Assembly (NCBI GenBank): GCA_002393835.1
Contig: DGTW01000346.1
Coordinates: 1-6,000 of the forward strand
Direction: 5' to 3'
From: Treponema sp. UBA4326
GTDB lineage: Bacteria > Spirochaetota > Spirochaetia > Treponematales > Treponemataceae
Length of the DNA: 6,000 nt
In this document: piece after piece, positions 1 through 5,671 of the stretch
How positions within the stretch are numbered: the first letter of the stretch is position 1
How the letters are laid out: every line of letters begins with the position of its first letter
Position numbers and translations under genes: made by a program
Notes under the pieces: model-generated
What the model saw: only the letters and a program-made list of their open reading frames with translations
What the model was told of the DNA's origin: nothing
Databases searched by the model: none

Positions 1-239
1 ACCCCTACATCACCGGCAGCGCCAACCTCCTTGCAGGCCTTTTTGGCGGTTCCCTTGTTCTGGAAATAATTTTTGCCTATCCTGGCATTGGTCGCCTCAT
101 GTACGAAGCCGTAATGCAGGAAGACATAAACCTGGTACTTGCAAATACAATGTTTATTTCCGCCCTAGTCCTAATCGGAATGATAATAAGCGATATCTTG
201 CTCGCCATAGTTGACCCAAGAATCAGATACAAAGGTTAA
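1..239 (+). CDS. DppB/OppB-type ABC permease, C-terminal fragment
   Basis: This is the last 78 residues of an inner-membrane permease of a peptide/nickel-class importer; the start lies before the window. Reading begins at base 3 and stops at TAA 237-239. The visible tail has the family's typical ending: a GGS-LVLE segment, then FAYPGIGRLMYEAV, a final hydrophobic helix, and the closing DPRIRYKG. The EAA loop that contacts the ATPase would lie upstream and is not seen. The gene ends 24 bases before the fused permease-ATPase gene on the same strand, as in dppBCDF operons. DppB-type and DppC-type subunits normally pair to form the channel, so this protein most likely partners with the permease half of the next gene. 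The transported substrate (peptides, nickel or sugars) cannot be told from this fragment. Confidence 0.9.
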   Translation, partial: PYITGSANLLAGLFGGSLVLEIIFAYPGIGRLMYEAVMQEDINLVLANTMFISALVLIGMIISDILLAIVDPRIRYKG

Positions 240-251
240 AGAATAATAAAA

Positions 252-256
252 AAGGA
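252..256 (+). promoter_or_regulatory. Ribosome binding site of the fused DppC-DppD gene
   Basis: AAGGA lies 7 bases before the ATG at 264, within a short A-rich gap. No other in-frame start nearby has a comparable site, so it supports this start. Confidence 0.7.
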
Positions 257-263
257 AAACCAG

Positions 264-2411
264 ATGAAGAAATTTATAGATTTTTTAAAAACCAGACCAC
301 TTGGAGTTGCCTCCGTAGTAATCCTGATTATTCTCTACCTGAACATGATATTTGCCGAATTCATCTCTCCCTATCCGGCAACCTTAACCTTTGAAAACAA
401 CACCTATCACCCTGCAAACCTTCAGCTTACTTCCCAGGGATTAAAAGTCCGGGAATACCGGGTAATCAACCGCAGCACCTGGAGATACGCAAGAGTAAAA
501 GATGCAGAAACAATACATTCGCTCAAATTCTTTGTAAAAGGCAGCCAATACAAATTGCTGGGTTTTATCCCCTGCAGCCGCCATCTCTTCGGTAGCGACA
601 GCGGTTATCCCGTATACCTGCTGGGTGCCGACCACCTTGGGCGAGATCTTTTCAGCCGCATAATTTTTGGCAGCCGAATTTCTCTCACAATCGGCTTTGT
701 CGCAACCTTTATCTCCCTGATTCTGGCCGTCCTTTTTGGCGGAATTTCCGGCTATTTCGGTGGCGGCATAGACTGGGCAATCATGCGCTTTGCCGAATTC
801 TTTATGCTGGTTCCAGGACTATATTTTATCTTATTTCTCCGCTCCCTGCTCAACACAAAAATGGACAGCGGTACAGCCTACATGGTAATCACATTGATAC
901 TCTCGCTCGTCGGCTGGCCTGGTTCCGCCCGAACAATCCGAGGTCTTGTCCATGCAATTAAACGCGAAGAATTCATAATGGATGCCGATTTGGAAGGAGT
1001 TCCGCCGGTTATAGTAATATTCCGCCACATCATTCCCCAAACCGCCAGTCTTTTAATTGTCAGCACAGCCTTGAGTGTTCCAGGCTTTATCATGAGCGAA
1101 ACTACTCTGTCTTATCTGGGACTGGGTATCAACGATCCTGCTGTCAGCTGGGGGTCTCTAATCAACCGCGATATTTCAACCCTTTCAAACCTTCGCAATT
1201 TTCCCTGGCTTTTGTGGCCGGTTGTCATGCTGCTTATCGTAACTCTCGCTTTTAATTTTTTAGGTGATGTTCTCCGCGACTTTTACGACCCCTATGGAAT
1301 AATTTTCAAAAAGAGAAGAATAAGAAATCAACGTTATGCAGTTTCGTCTGCGAAACTGCAAGCGCAAGCGGAACCAATGAGCACTGAAAATACAGCGGTC
1401 ACTTGCGCGCCCCTCGCTCCAGCCGTACCAACAACCGCACCTTCGGATTATCTTCTCTCCGTAGAAAATCTCCGCGTTACCTTCCGTATTCTTCGTGGAA
1501 AAAATTGGATTCCAGTTTATGCAGCCCAAGGAGTAAGCTTTTATCTCAAAAAAGGCGAAATCTTAGGCCTTGTCGGCGAATCCGGCAGTGGAAAATCCGT
1601 TTCAACCACAGCAATTCCAGGCTTGTTGCCTTCAAACGCCAGCTCACAGGGACATATTTTTTATAACGACAATGGAAAAACTGTAGATTTAATGTCGCTT
1701 TCACAAAACGAATTACGAAATTACCGCGGCAAAAAAATTGCTTTGATTTTTCAGGAACCGGGCAGAAGCTTTGATCCGCTCCAGAATATAGGCAAAGTTT
1801 TCTGGGAAACCTTCCGGGTAACAGATGCAGAAATCACAAAAGAAGAAGCCGACAAAAAAACCGTTTCTCTCTTAACTGAAGTTGGTCTCCCAGATCCGGA
1901 AGGTCGTCTGAAAGCCTATCCACATCAGTTCAGTGGCGGTCAGCTGCAGCGAATCGGAATTGCCCTTGCCCTTGCACAAAACTGCGAGCTTTTAATTGCC
2001 GATGAACCGACCACCGCACTGGACGTTACAATTCAAGCACAAATTGTTTCCCTTCTACTCCGCCTCAAAGAAGAACGTGGACTATCCATCATCTTCATAA
2101 GCCATAACATAAATCTTGTTGCACAAATCAGTGACAGAATTGCCGTAATGTATGGCGGACAAATTATGGAAAGCGGAGAATCCTCACAAATATTGAATCA
2201 TCCTCGCCATCCTTATACGCAAGCCTTGGTTAAAGCCCTGCCGGAGTTTGGAAGCCATTATACAAAAAAAAGAATGATTTCTATTCCTGGACGCGTTACA
2301 GATCCAGCAAATCCCGAAAAAGGCTGTCCTTTCGCACCCCGCTGCTCTTTTGCAAAAGAAGAATGCGGCAAGTCTGATTATCTTTGCTGGAAAATGGAGG
2401 AAACTCTATGA
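264..2411 (+). CDS. Fused DppC-type permease and DppD-type ATPase
   Basis: One uninterrupted 715-residue frame encodes two subunits that are usually separate. Residues 1-350 are a DppC-type permease: a first membrane helix near 14-34, a long extracytoplasmic segment to about 120, the conserved LLGADHLGRDLFSR stretch (119-132), five more helices, the ATPase-coupling loop near 236-260, and the terminal DVLRDFYDP. Residues 351-395 are an Ala/Pro-rich linker. Residues 396-715 are an ATPase with Walker A GESGSGKS (438-445), Q-loop Gln497, signature FSGGQ (556-560), Walker B LLIADEP with Glu581, switch His614, and an oligopeptide-type C-terminus with Cys688, 694, 701 and 708. All ATPase motifs are intact, so it should be active. 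Permease-ATPase fusions of this class are known in some bacteria. Met372 could allow a separate ATPase to be made, but its upstream site is weak. The stop overlaps the next start (ATGA). Confidence 0.93.
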   Translation: MKKFIDFLKTRPLGVASVVILIILYLNMIFAEFISPYPATLTFENNTYHPANLQLTSQGLKVREYRVINRSTWRYARVKDAETIHSLKFFVKGSQYKLLGFIPCSRHLFGSDSGYPVYLLGADHLGRDLFSRIIFGSRISLTIGFVATFISLILAVLFGGISGYFGGGIDWAIMRFAEFFMLVPGLYFILFLRSLLNTKMDSGTAYMVITLILSLVGWPGSARTIRGLVHAIKREEFIMDADLEGVPPVIVIFRHIIPQTASLLIVSTALSVPGFIMSETTLSYLGLGINDPAVSWGSLINRDISTLSNLRNFPWLLWPVVMLLIVTLAFNFLGDVLRDFYDPYGIIFKKRRIRNQRYAVSSAKLQAQAEPMSTENTAVTCAPLAPAVPTTAPSDYLLSVENLRVTFRILRGKNWIPVYAAQGVSFYLKKGEILGLVGESGSGKSVSTTAIPGLLPSNASSQGHIFYNDNGKTVDLMSLSQNELRNYRGKKIALIFQEPGRSFDPLQNIGKVFWETFRVTDAEITKEEADKKTVSLLTEVGLPDPEGRLKAYPHQFSGGQLQRIGIALALAQNCELLIADEPTTALDVTIQAQIVSLLLRLKEERGLSIIFISHNINLVAQISDRIAVMYGGQIMESGESSQILNHPRHPYTQALVKALPEFGSHYTKKRMISIPGRVTDPANPEKGCPFAPRCSFAKEECGKSDYLCWKMEETL
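1337..1360 (+). repeat. Perfect 10-bp stem-loop in the fusion linker
   Basis: The arms TGCAGTTTCG (1337-1346) and CGAAACTGCA (1351-1360) are exact reverse complements around the four-base loop TCTG. The palindrome falls in codons 358-366, exactly where the permease half ends and before the ATPase half begins. A weaker outer pair, GCGCAAG (1362-1368) and CTTGCGC (1402-1408), follows. A stem this regular inside a coding region is unlikely to be due to protein constraint alone. It could be a small dispersed palindromic repeat that inserted in frame, or the remnant of an intergenic hairpin from when the two genes were separate. Confidence 0.75.
2396..2400 (+). promoter_or_regulatory. Ribosome binding site deciding the DppF start
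   Basis: GGAGG lies 7 bases before the ATG at 2408, inside the end of the previous gene. It selects that ATG over the in-frame ATG at 2384, which would add eight residues and has no such site. Confidence 0.85.
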
Positions 2412-3364
2412 ACATAATCGAAGTAAAAAATCTGTCGAAACAATTTAATCTAGAAGCCGGTTTCTTTGCAAAAAATAAAAACAAGGTTTATGCCGTAAAT
2501 GACGTGTCCTTTTCACTTAAAAAAGGTGGAACTTATGGAATTGTTGGTGAATCTGGCTGCGGAAAAACCACTACAGCTCGTCTTATAATCCAGATGTACA
2601 AGCAGACAGAAGGAAAAATAATTTACACTGACAAAGATGGCATAGAACACAAAGTCGAAGCTTTTACAAAAAAGGAACTCCGTAAATATCGCGAAAAAAT
2701 AAAATATATTTTTCAAGACCCTGCCCGCTCCCTCAACCCACGCATGAATGTCTTTAACGTTATGACAGCAGGATTACGCTATTCTTCCCTCTGGCAGGGA
2801 AAAAAGCAGGCCTGGGAAGCTGCCGAAAAAATAATCACCGAGGTTGGTCTTTCTCCAGAAGATTTAAATCGTCGTCCTGCAGAGTTTTCGGGAGGACAAA
2901 GACAGCGCATCTCAATAGCTCGTGGCCTAATCATGAATCCTGAACTATTGATTTGTGACGAAGTTGTTTCTGCCCTGGATGTAAGTATTCAGGGACAAAT
3001 CATCAATCTTTTGCAGGATTTAAAGCAGAAACACAATCTCAGCTATATTTTTATCACCCATGATTTAAAAGTTGCCTGTTACTTTTGCGACACAATCGGC
3101 GTAATGTATCGTGGTGTTATGGTCGAAGAAGCCCCTGCAGAAAATCTTTATAAAGCAGCCCTTCATCCTTACACAAAGATTTTATTTGACGGAGCAAAAG
3201 GAGAATTAACTTCTTCCAACATCGAAGTAAAAACTACCCTGCAGGCAGAACATTGCTGTCCCTTTGCCTACCGTTGTCCAAAAGCAACAGAACGCTGCAA
3301 AAATGAACTTCCATCCTTCACAGATATTACGGACAATCACAAGGTGAGATGTTTTAATCTTTAA
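2408..3364 (+). CDS. DppF/OppF-type ABC transporter ATPase
   Basis: This 318-residue cytoplasmic ATPase is the second energy subunit of the peptide-class importer and should pair with the ATPase half of the upstream fusion. Motifs in order are Walker A GESGCGKT (47-54), Q-loop Gln103 in FQDP, signature FSGGQRQR (160-167), Walker B LLICDE with Glu185, and switch His218. The C-terminal oligopeptide-type extension has Cys294, 300, 307 and 315, spaced like those of the fused ATPase. Length is normal for the family. The Walker B region reads DEVVSALD where DEPVSALD is commoner, a change unlikely to matter for hydrolysis. The start overlaps the preceding stop by four bases (ATGA), implying translational coupling. 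Arginine is CGN in 13 of 15 cases, as in the upstream gene. Transport is inferred from family; the substrate is unknown. Confidence 0.93.
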   Translation: MNIIEVKNLSKQFNLEAGFFAKNKNKVYAVNDVSFSLKKGGTYGIVGESGCGKTTTARLIIQMYKQTEGKIIYTDKDGIEHKVEAFTKKELRKYREKIKYIFQDPARSLNPRMNVFNVMTAGLRYSSLWQGKKQAWEAAEKIITEVGLSPEDLNRRPAEFSGGQRQRISIARGLIMNPELLICDEVVSALDVSIQGQIINLLQDLKQKHNLSYIFITHDLKVACYFCDTIGVMYRGVMVEEAPAENLYKAALHPYTKILFDGAKGELTSSNIEVKTTLQAEHCCPFAYRCPKATERCKNELPSFTDITDNHKVRCFNL

Positions 3365-3385
3365 TTTTAATCCTTAATTTTAATC
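3361..3385 (+). repeat. Tandem 12-base direct repeat after the DppF stop
   Basis: TTAATTTTAATC occurs at 3361-3372 and again at 3374-3385, separated by one base. The first copy overlaps the stop codon. It is AT-rich and may simply be slippage; no function is evident. Confidence 0.6.
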
Positions 3386-3400
3386 ATTAAATAAAGGATT
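3369..3400 (+). terminator. Possible weak terminator hairpin
   Basis: AATCCTT (3369-3375) pairs with AAGGATT (3394-3400), and the bases between (ATTTTAAT against ATTAAAT) can extend the stem with a bulge. It lies just after the last gene of the first operon and before a new promoter, where a terminator is expected. Against it, the stem is AT-rich and no T-run follows directly; the nearest, CTTTTT at 3415-3420, is 15 bases away. Confidence 0.35.
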
Positions 3401-3423
3401 CTGCAAAAAGAAAACTTTTTCTC

Positions 3424-3461
3424 AAAAAAATATTGACACAAACCTAAGAAAATTATATAAA
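3424..3461 (+). promoter_or_regulatory. Sigma-70-type promoter of the amino acid transporter operon
   Basis: The -35 box TTGACA (3433-3438) is a perfect consensus match. After a 17-base spacer the -10 box is TATAAA (3456-3461), five of six consensus. A seven-A tract (3424-3430) directly upstream resembles an UP element. Transcription would start near 3467-3469, giving a leader of about 60 bases. This is the only good promoter seen in the window and suggests strong expression, as is usual for binding-protein genes. Confidence 0.8.
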
Positions 3462-3467
3462 TAGATA

Positions 3468-3488
3468 TACCTACCAAAGTGATAGGTA
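3468..3488 (+). promoter_or_regulatory. Operator-like inverted repeat at the transcription start
   Basis: TACCTA (3468-3473) and TAGGTA (3483-3488) form an inverted repeat with a nine-base centre, beginning at the predicted +1. A dimeric repressor bound here would block initiation. The size and half-sites are reminiscent of Rrf2-family regulators, which include the cysteine regulator CymR; that link is a guess suggested partly by the transporter's likely substrate. A leader hairpin is the alternative, but six AT-rich base pairs would be weak in RNA. Confidence 0.45.
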
Positions 3489-3517
3489 ATACGGGTAAAC
3501 AAAACGAAGATTTATAT

Positions 3518-3522
3518 GGAGG
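3518..3522 (+). promoter_or_regulatory. Ribosome binding site of the binding-protein gene
   Basis: GGAGG lies 6 bases before the ATG at 3529, a strong site at near-ideal spacing. It supports the start that gives a complete signal peptide. Confidence 0.85.
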
Positions 3523-3528
3523 CATATT

Positions 3529-4356
3529 ATGAAAAAAAATCTTTTAAAATCACTTGCAGCAGCCGCATTATTACTTGCTGTTGCACCACTTTCTGCTAAA
3601 CCAAAGTTCAGAACAGTAGAAAAAATCAAAAAAAGCGGAACTATTAAAATTGCAGTTTTCAGCGATAAAAAACCTTTTGGTTATGTTGATGAATACGGTA
3701 AATATCAGGGTTATGATGTTTATTTCGGCGACAGAATTGCAAAAGATTTGGGTGTAAAAGTTAAATACGTTCCTGTAGAAGCTGCTGCTCGTGTCGAAGT
3801 ATTGCAGACTGGAAAAGTTGACCTTGTTCTTGCAAACTTTACAGTTACTCCAGAACGCGCAGAAAAAGTTGATTTTGCTCTTCCATATATGAAATGTGCC
3901 CTCGGTGTTGTTTCCAACGAAAATGATTATATTACTGATGTTGAACAGCTCAAAGGAAAAACTCTGATTGTTTCAAAAGGAACAACAGCAGAAACTTTCT
4001 TCACAAACAATTATCCTGAAGTAAATCTTTTGAAGTTCGACCAGTATTCAGAAGCATACAATGCACTTTTAGACGGCCGTGGTGTTGGACTTTCTACAGA
4101 CAACACAGAAGTTCTTGCCTGGGCTATCGAAAATCCAGGATTCGCAGTTGGAATTGAATCTTTGGGAAGCCTTGATACAATCGCTCCTGCAGTAACAAAG
4201 GGAAATGAGACACTTTTAAACTGGCTCAATGATGAGATCAAGGCAATCGGTGAGGAGAACTTCTTCCACGCTGACTATGAGGCAACACTCCTTGATACAT
4301 ACGGAGCTGATTATGAGGATACTCTTGTAGTAGAGGGTGGTAAGGTACAGAAGTAA
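3529..4356 (+). CDS. CjaA-like (cysteine-type) periplasmic binding protein
   Basis: This 275-residue family 3 solute-binding protein delivers a polar amino acid to the permeases encoded next. Residues 1-23 are a Sec signal peptide (basic start, Ala/Leu core, likely cut after LSA); no lipobox cysteine is present, so it should be soluble in the periplasm. Matching features in Campylobacter CjaA, a structurally characterised cysteine binder, are KPFGYVDE (48-55), GYD (61-63), VEAAARVE (83-90), LANFTVTPER (101-110), GTTAE (151-155), the DNT at 191-193, the FFHADYEATL near 245-254, and the VVEGGK ending. Arg88 and the TPER and GTTAE segments are likely ligand contacts by family analogy. Cysteine or cystine is thus the best substrate guess, from remembered similarity and not an alignment. 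Codon usage changes abruptly between residues 210 and 227. Its TAA shares one base with the next ATG. Confidence 0.9.
   Translation: MKKNLLKSLAAAALLLAVAPLSAKPKFRTVEKIKKSGTIKIAVFSDKKPFGYVDEYGKYQGYDVYFGDRIAKDLGVKVKYVPVEAAARVEVLQTGKVDLVLANFTVTPERAEKVDFALPYMKCALGVVSNENDYITDVEQLKGKTLIVSKGTTAETFFTNNYPEVNLLKFDQYSEAYNALLDGRGVGLSTDNTEVLAWAIENPGFAVGIESLGSLDTIAPAVTKGNETLLNWLNDEIKAIGEENFFHADYEATLLDTYGADYEDTLVVEGGKVQK
4159..4206 (+). other. Codon-usage breakpoint inside the binding-protein gene
   Basis: Before this stretch the gene has 14 GAA and no GAG, and 20 AAA against 2 AAG. From codon 224 (4198) to the stop it has no GAA and 7 GAG, and no AAA and 4 AAG. The last GAA is at 4156-4158, the first GAG at 4207-4209. 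The encoded protein stays on family pattern across the break. The interval is where two related sequences of different origin appear to meet, by recombination or by misassembly. Confidence 0.7.
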
Positions 4357-5015
4357 TGGATATTGAGGTTATTAAGACCTATTTGCCTCTATACAATGAG
4401 GCAATCCTTCTGACTATCAGAATTGGATGGCTTGGAATCCTGGCAGCCTTTGCAATAGGGCTGCTGGGAGCAGCTGTCTTGTATTTCAGAGTGCCGGTAT
4501 TAAAAAAGATCATAGTTGCATACATAGAAGTTTTCAGAAATACGCCGCTTCTGGTTCAGCTCTTTTTTATTTATTTCGCACTTCCCAAGATTGGGATCAG
4601 GATATCTGCTGAGATATGCGGAATCCTTGGACTGGGACTGATAGGCGGAGCATATATGATTGAGACTATAAGAAGTGGTCTAGAGTCTGTTGACAGAATT
4701 CAGAGTGAAAGTGCATTGTCTCTTGGAATGACTAAGGGGCAGGTGTTCTTTCACATTGTTTTGCCACAGGCTTTTTCCATTAGTATTCCGGGATTTGTGG
4801 CAAATGTGATTTTCCTGTTAAAAGAAACTTCTGTTTTTTCCACAATTAGTCTTATGGATCTAATGTTTACGGCCAAAGACCTGATAGGCATGTACGCCAA
4901 GACTATAGAATGTCTTTTCCTGTTGGTTGTGTATTATCTGATAATGCTTCTTCCTGTGTCAATACTGGGAACAGTAGTAGAAAGGAGGGCAAGATATGCA
5001 CAATTTGGGGATTGA
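4356..5015 (+). CDS. Polar amino acid ABC permease (HisM/GlnP type), first subunit
   Basis: This 219-residue inner-membrane protein is one half of the amino acid channel. It has a periplasmic N-terminus, hydrophobic segments near 17-44, 54-78, 86-102, 140-165 and 183-206, the family stretch EVFRNTPLLVQLFFIYF (58-74), and the ATPase-coupling EAA-type loop at about 116-140 (ESALSLGM to VLPQA). Length is typical. The ATG overlaps the TAA of the binding-protein gene by one base; the ribosome binding site is only a modest AAGG (4342-4345), so coupled translation is likely. All nine arginines are AGA or AGG, unlike the CGN-rich genes of the first operon. Together with the preceding binding protein and following permease it forms a standard PAAT-family importer; substrate is inferred from the binding protein. 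Confidence 0.93.
   Translation: MDIEVIKTYLPLYNEAILLTIRIGWLGILAAFAIGLLGAAVLYFRVPVLKKIIVAYIEVFRNTPLLVQLFFIYFALPKIGIRISAEICGILGLGLIGGAYMIETIRSGLESVDRIQSESALSLGMTKGQVFFHIVLPQAFSISIPGFVANVIFLLKETSVFSTISLMDLMFTAKDLIGMYAKTIECLFLLVVYYLIMLLPVSILGTVVERRARYAQFGD
4983..4989 (+). promoter_or_regulatory. Strong ribosome binding site of the second permease
   Basis: AGGAGGG lies 6 bases before the ATG at 4996, inside the end of the first permease gene. It fixes a start that overlaps the previous gene by 20 bases, against later in-frame ATGs such as 5038. Confidence 0.85.
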
Positions 5016-5670
5016 TGTCCTTTTCAAAGGAACAAATATGATAAGGCTTCTAAAGGGACTATGGGTTTCTGTGGAAATCAGCCTTATATCAGTAGTGATC
5101 AGTATTGTTCTGGGACTTGCTGTTGGAGTATTGATGACTTCAAAGAATAGGGCACTAAAAGCAGTACTTAGGCTCTATCTTGAGACAGTTCGAATCATGC
5201 CTCAGATGGTTCTTTTATTTATTGTTTATTTTGGAAGTACCAGAGTTTTTGGACTTAATATATCGGCGGAAATTTCTGCCATAATAGTTTTCGTATTCTG
5301 GGGAACAGCAGAAATGGGAGATCTTGTCAGGGGCTCTATTAAGAGCATACCGAAGATACAATATGAGTCTGCGTATGCACTTGGTTTTAACAAAACTCAG
5401 GTTCATTTCTATATTATTTTTCCGCAGACACTTAGAAGGCTTCTACCGCTTTCTATAAATCTTGTTACCAGAATGATCAAAACAACTTCGCTAGTAATGA
5501 TGATTGGAATAGTAGAAGTTCTGAAGGTTGCGCAGCAGATAATCGAGGCCAACAGAAGGTCGTCACCAAATGCGGCATTTGGCGTTTTTGCCGTGGTATT
5601 TCTCCTGTATTTTGTAGTGTGCTGGCCTATTTCACGACTGGCAGCTTCTCTGGAAAAAAGGTGGACATAA
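4996..5670 (+). CDS. Polar amino acid ABC permease (HisM/GlnP type), second subunit
   Basis: This 224-residue membrane protein is the partner of the preceding permease. Hydrophobic segments lie near 24-47, 68-80, 90-105, 150-172 and 195-212. The ETVRIMPQMVLLFIVYFG stretch (63-80) is a divergent version of the usual RxTPLLVQLFxxYF motif. The coupling loop YESAYALGFNKTQV to FPQTL (123-145) is well conserved. Length is normal. The start is set by a strong ribosome binding site and overlaps the previous gene by 20 bases, out of frame, so the two subunits are probably made in a coupled way. Eleven of 13 arginines are AGA or AGG. The two permeases differ in sequence, pointing to a heterodimeric channel. 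Confidence 0.92.
   Translation: MHNLGIDVLFKGTNMIRLLKGLWVSVEISLISVVISIVLGLAVGVLMTSKNRALKAVLRLYLETVRIMPQMVLLFIVYFGSTRVFGLNISAEISAIIVFVFWGTAEMGDLVRGSIKSIPKIQYESAYALGFNKTQVHFYIIFPQTLRRLLPLSINLVTRMIKTTSLVMMIGIVEVLKVAQQIIEANRRSSPNAAFGVFAVVFLLYFVVCWPISRLAASLEKRWT
5658..5664 (+). promoter_or_regulatory. Ribosome binding site supporting a TTG start
   Basis: AAGGTGG lies 7 bases before the TTG at 5672. The TTG gives the normal N-terminus of an amino acid transporter ATPase, while the first in-frame ATG is far inside the protein (codon 84, past Walker A). Confidence 0.7.
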
Positions 5671-5671
5671 A

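Noticed and set aside
1377..1379. Internal ATG (Met372) as the true start of a separate ATPase gene
   Set aside because: The frame runs through from the permease without a stop, and the only upstream site is a weak GCGGA-like match four to five bases away. Kept as a possibility, not a feature.
441..1529. Open frames on the minus strand opposite the fusion gene, and others elsewhere
   Set aside because: They lie wholly opposite well-supported genes, lack ribosome binding sites and encode no recognisable protein.
2384..2407. Upstream in-frame ATG for the DppF gene
   Set aside because: It would add eight residues unlike the family N-terminus and has no ribosome binding site, while GGAGG precedes the ATG at 2408.
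2957..2980. DEVVSALD in place of DEPVSALD in the DppF Walker B region as a sign of inactivation
   Set aside because: The Asp and catalytic Glu are present and the other motifs are intact; this position is known to vary.
3405..3420. AAAAAG-AAAA-CTTTTT hairpin as the terminator
   Set aside because: Five of its six pairs are A-T, so it is too weak, and no T-run follows the stem.
3462..3528. Riboswitch or T-box in the leader of the second operon
   Set aside because: The leader is only about 60 bases and shows no conserved riboswitch core or terminator/antiterminator pair; only the short inverted repeat stands out.
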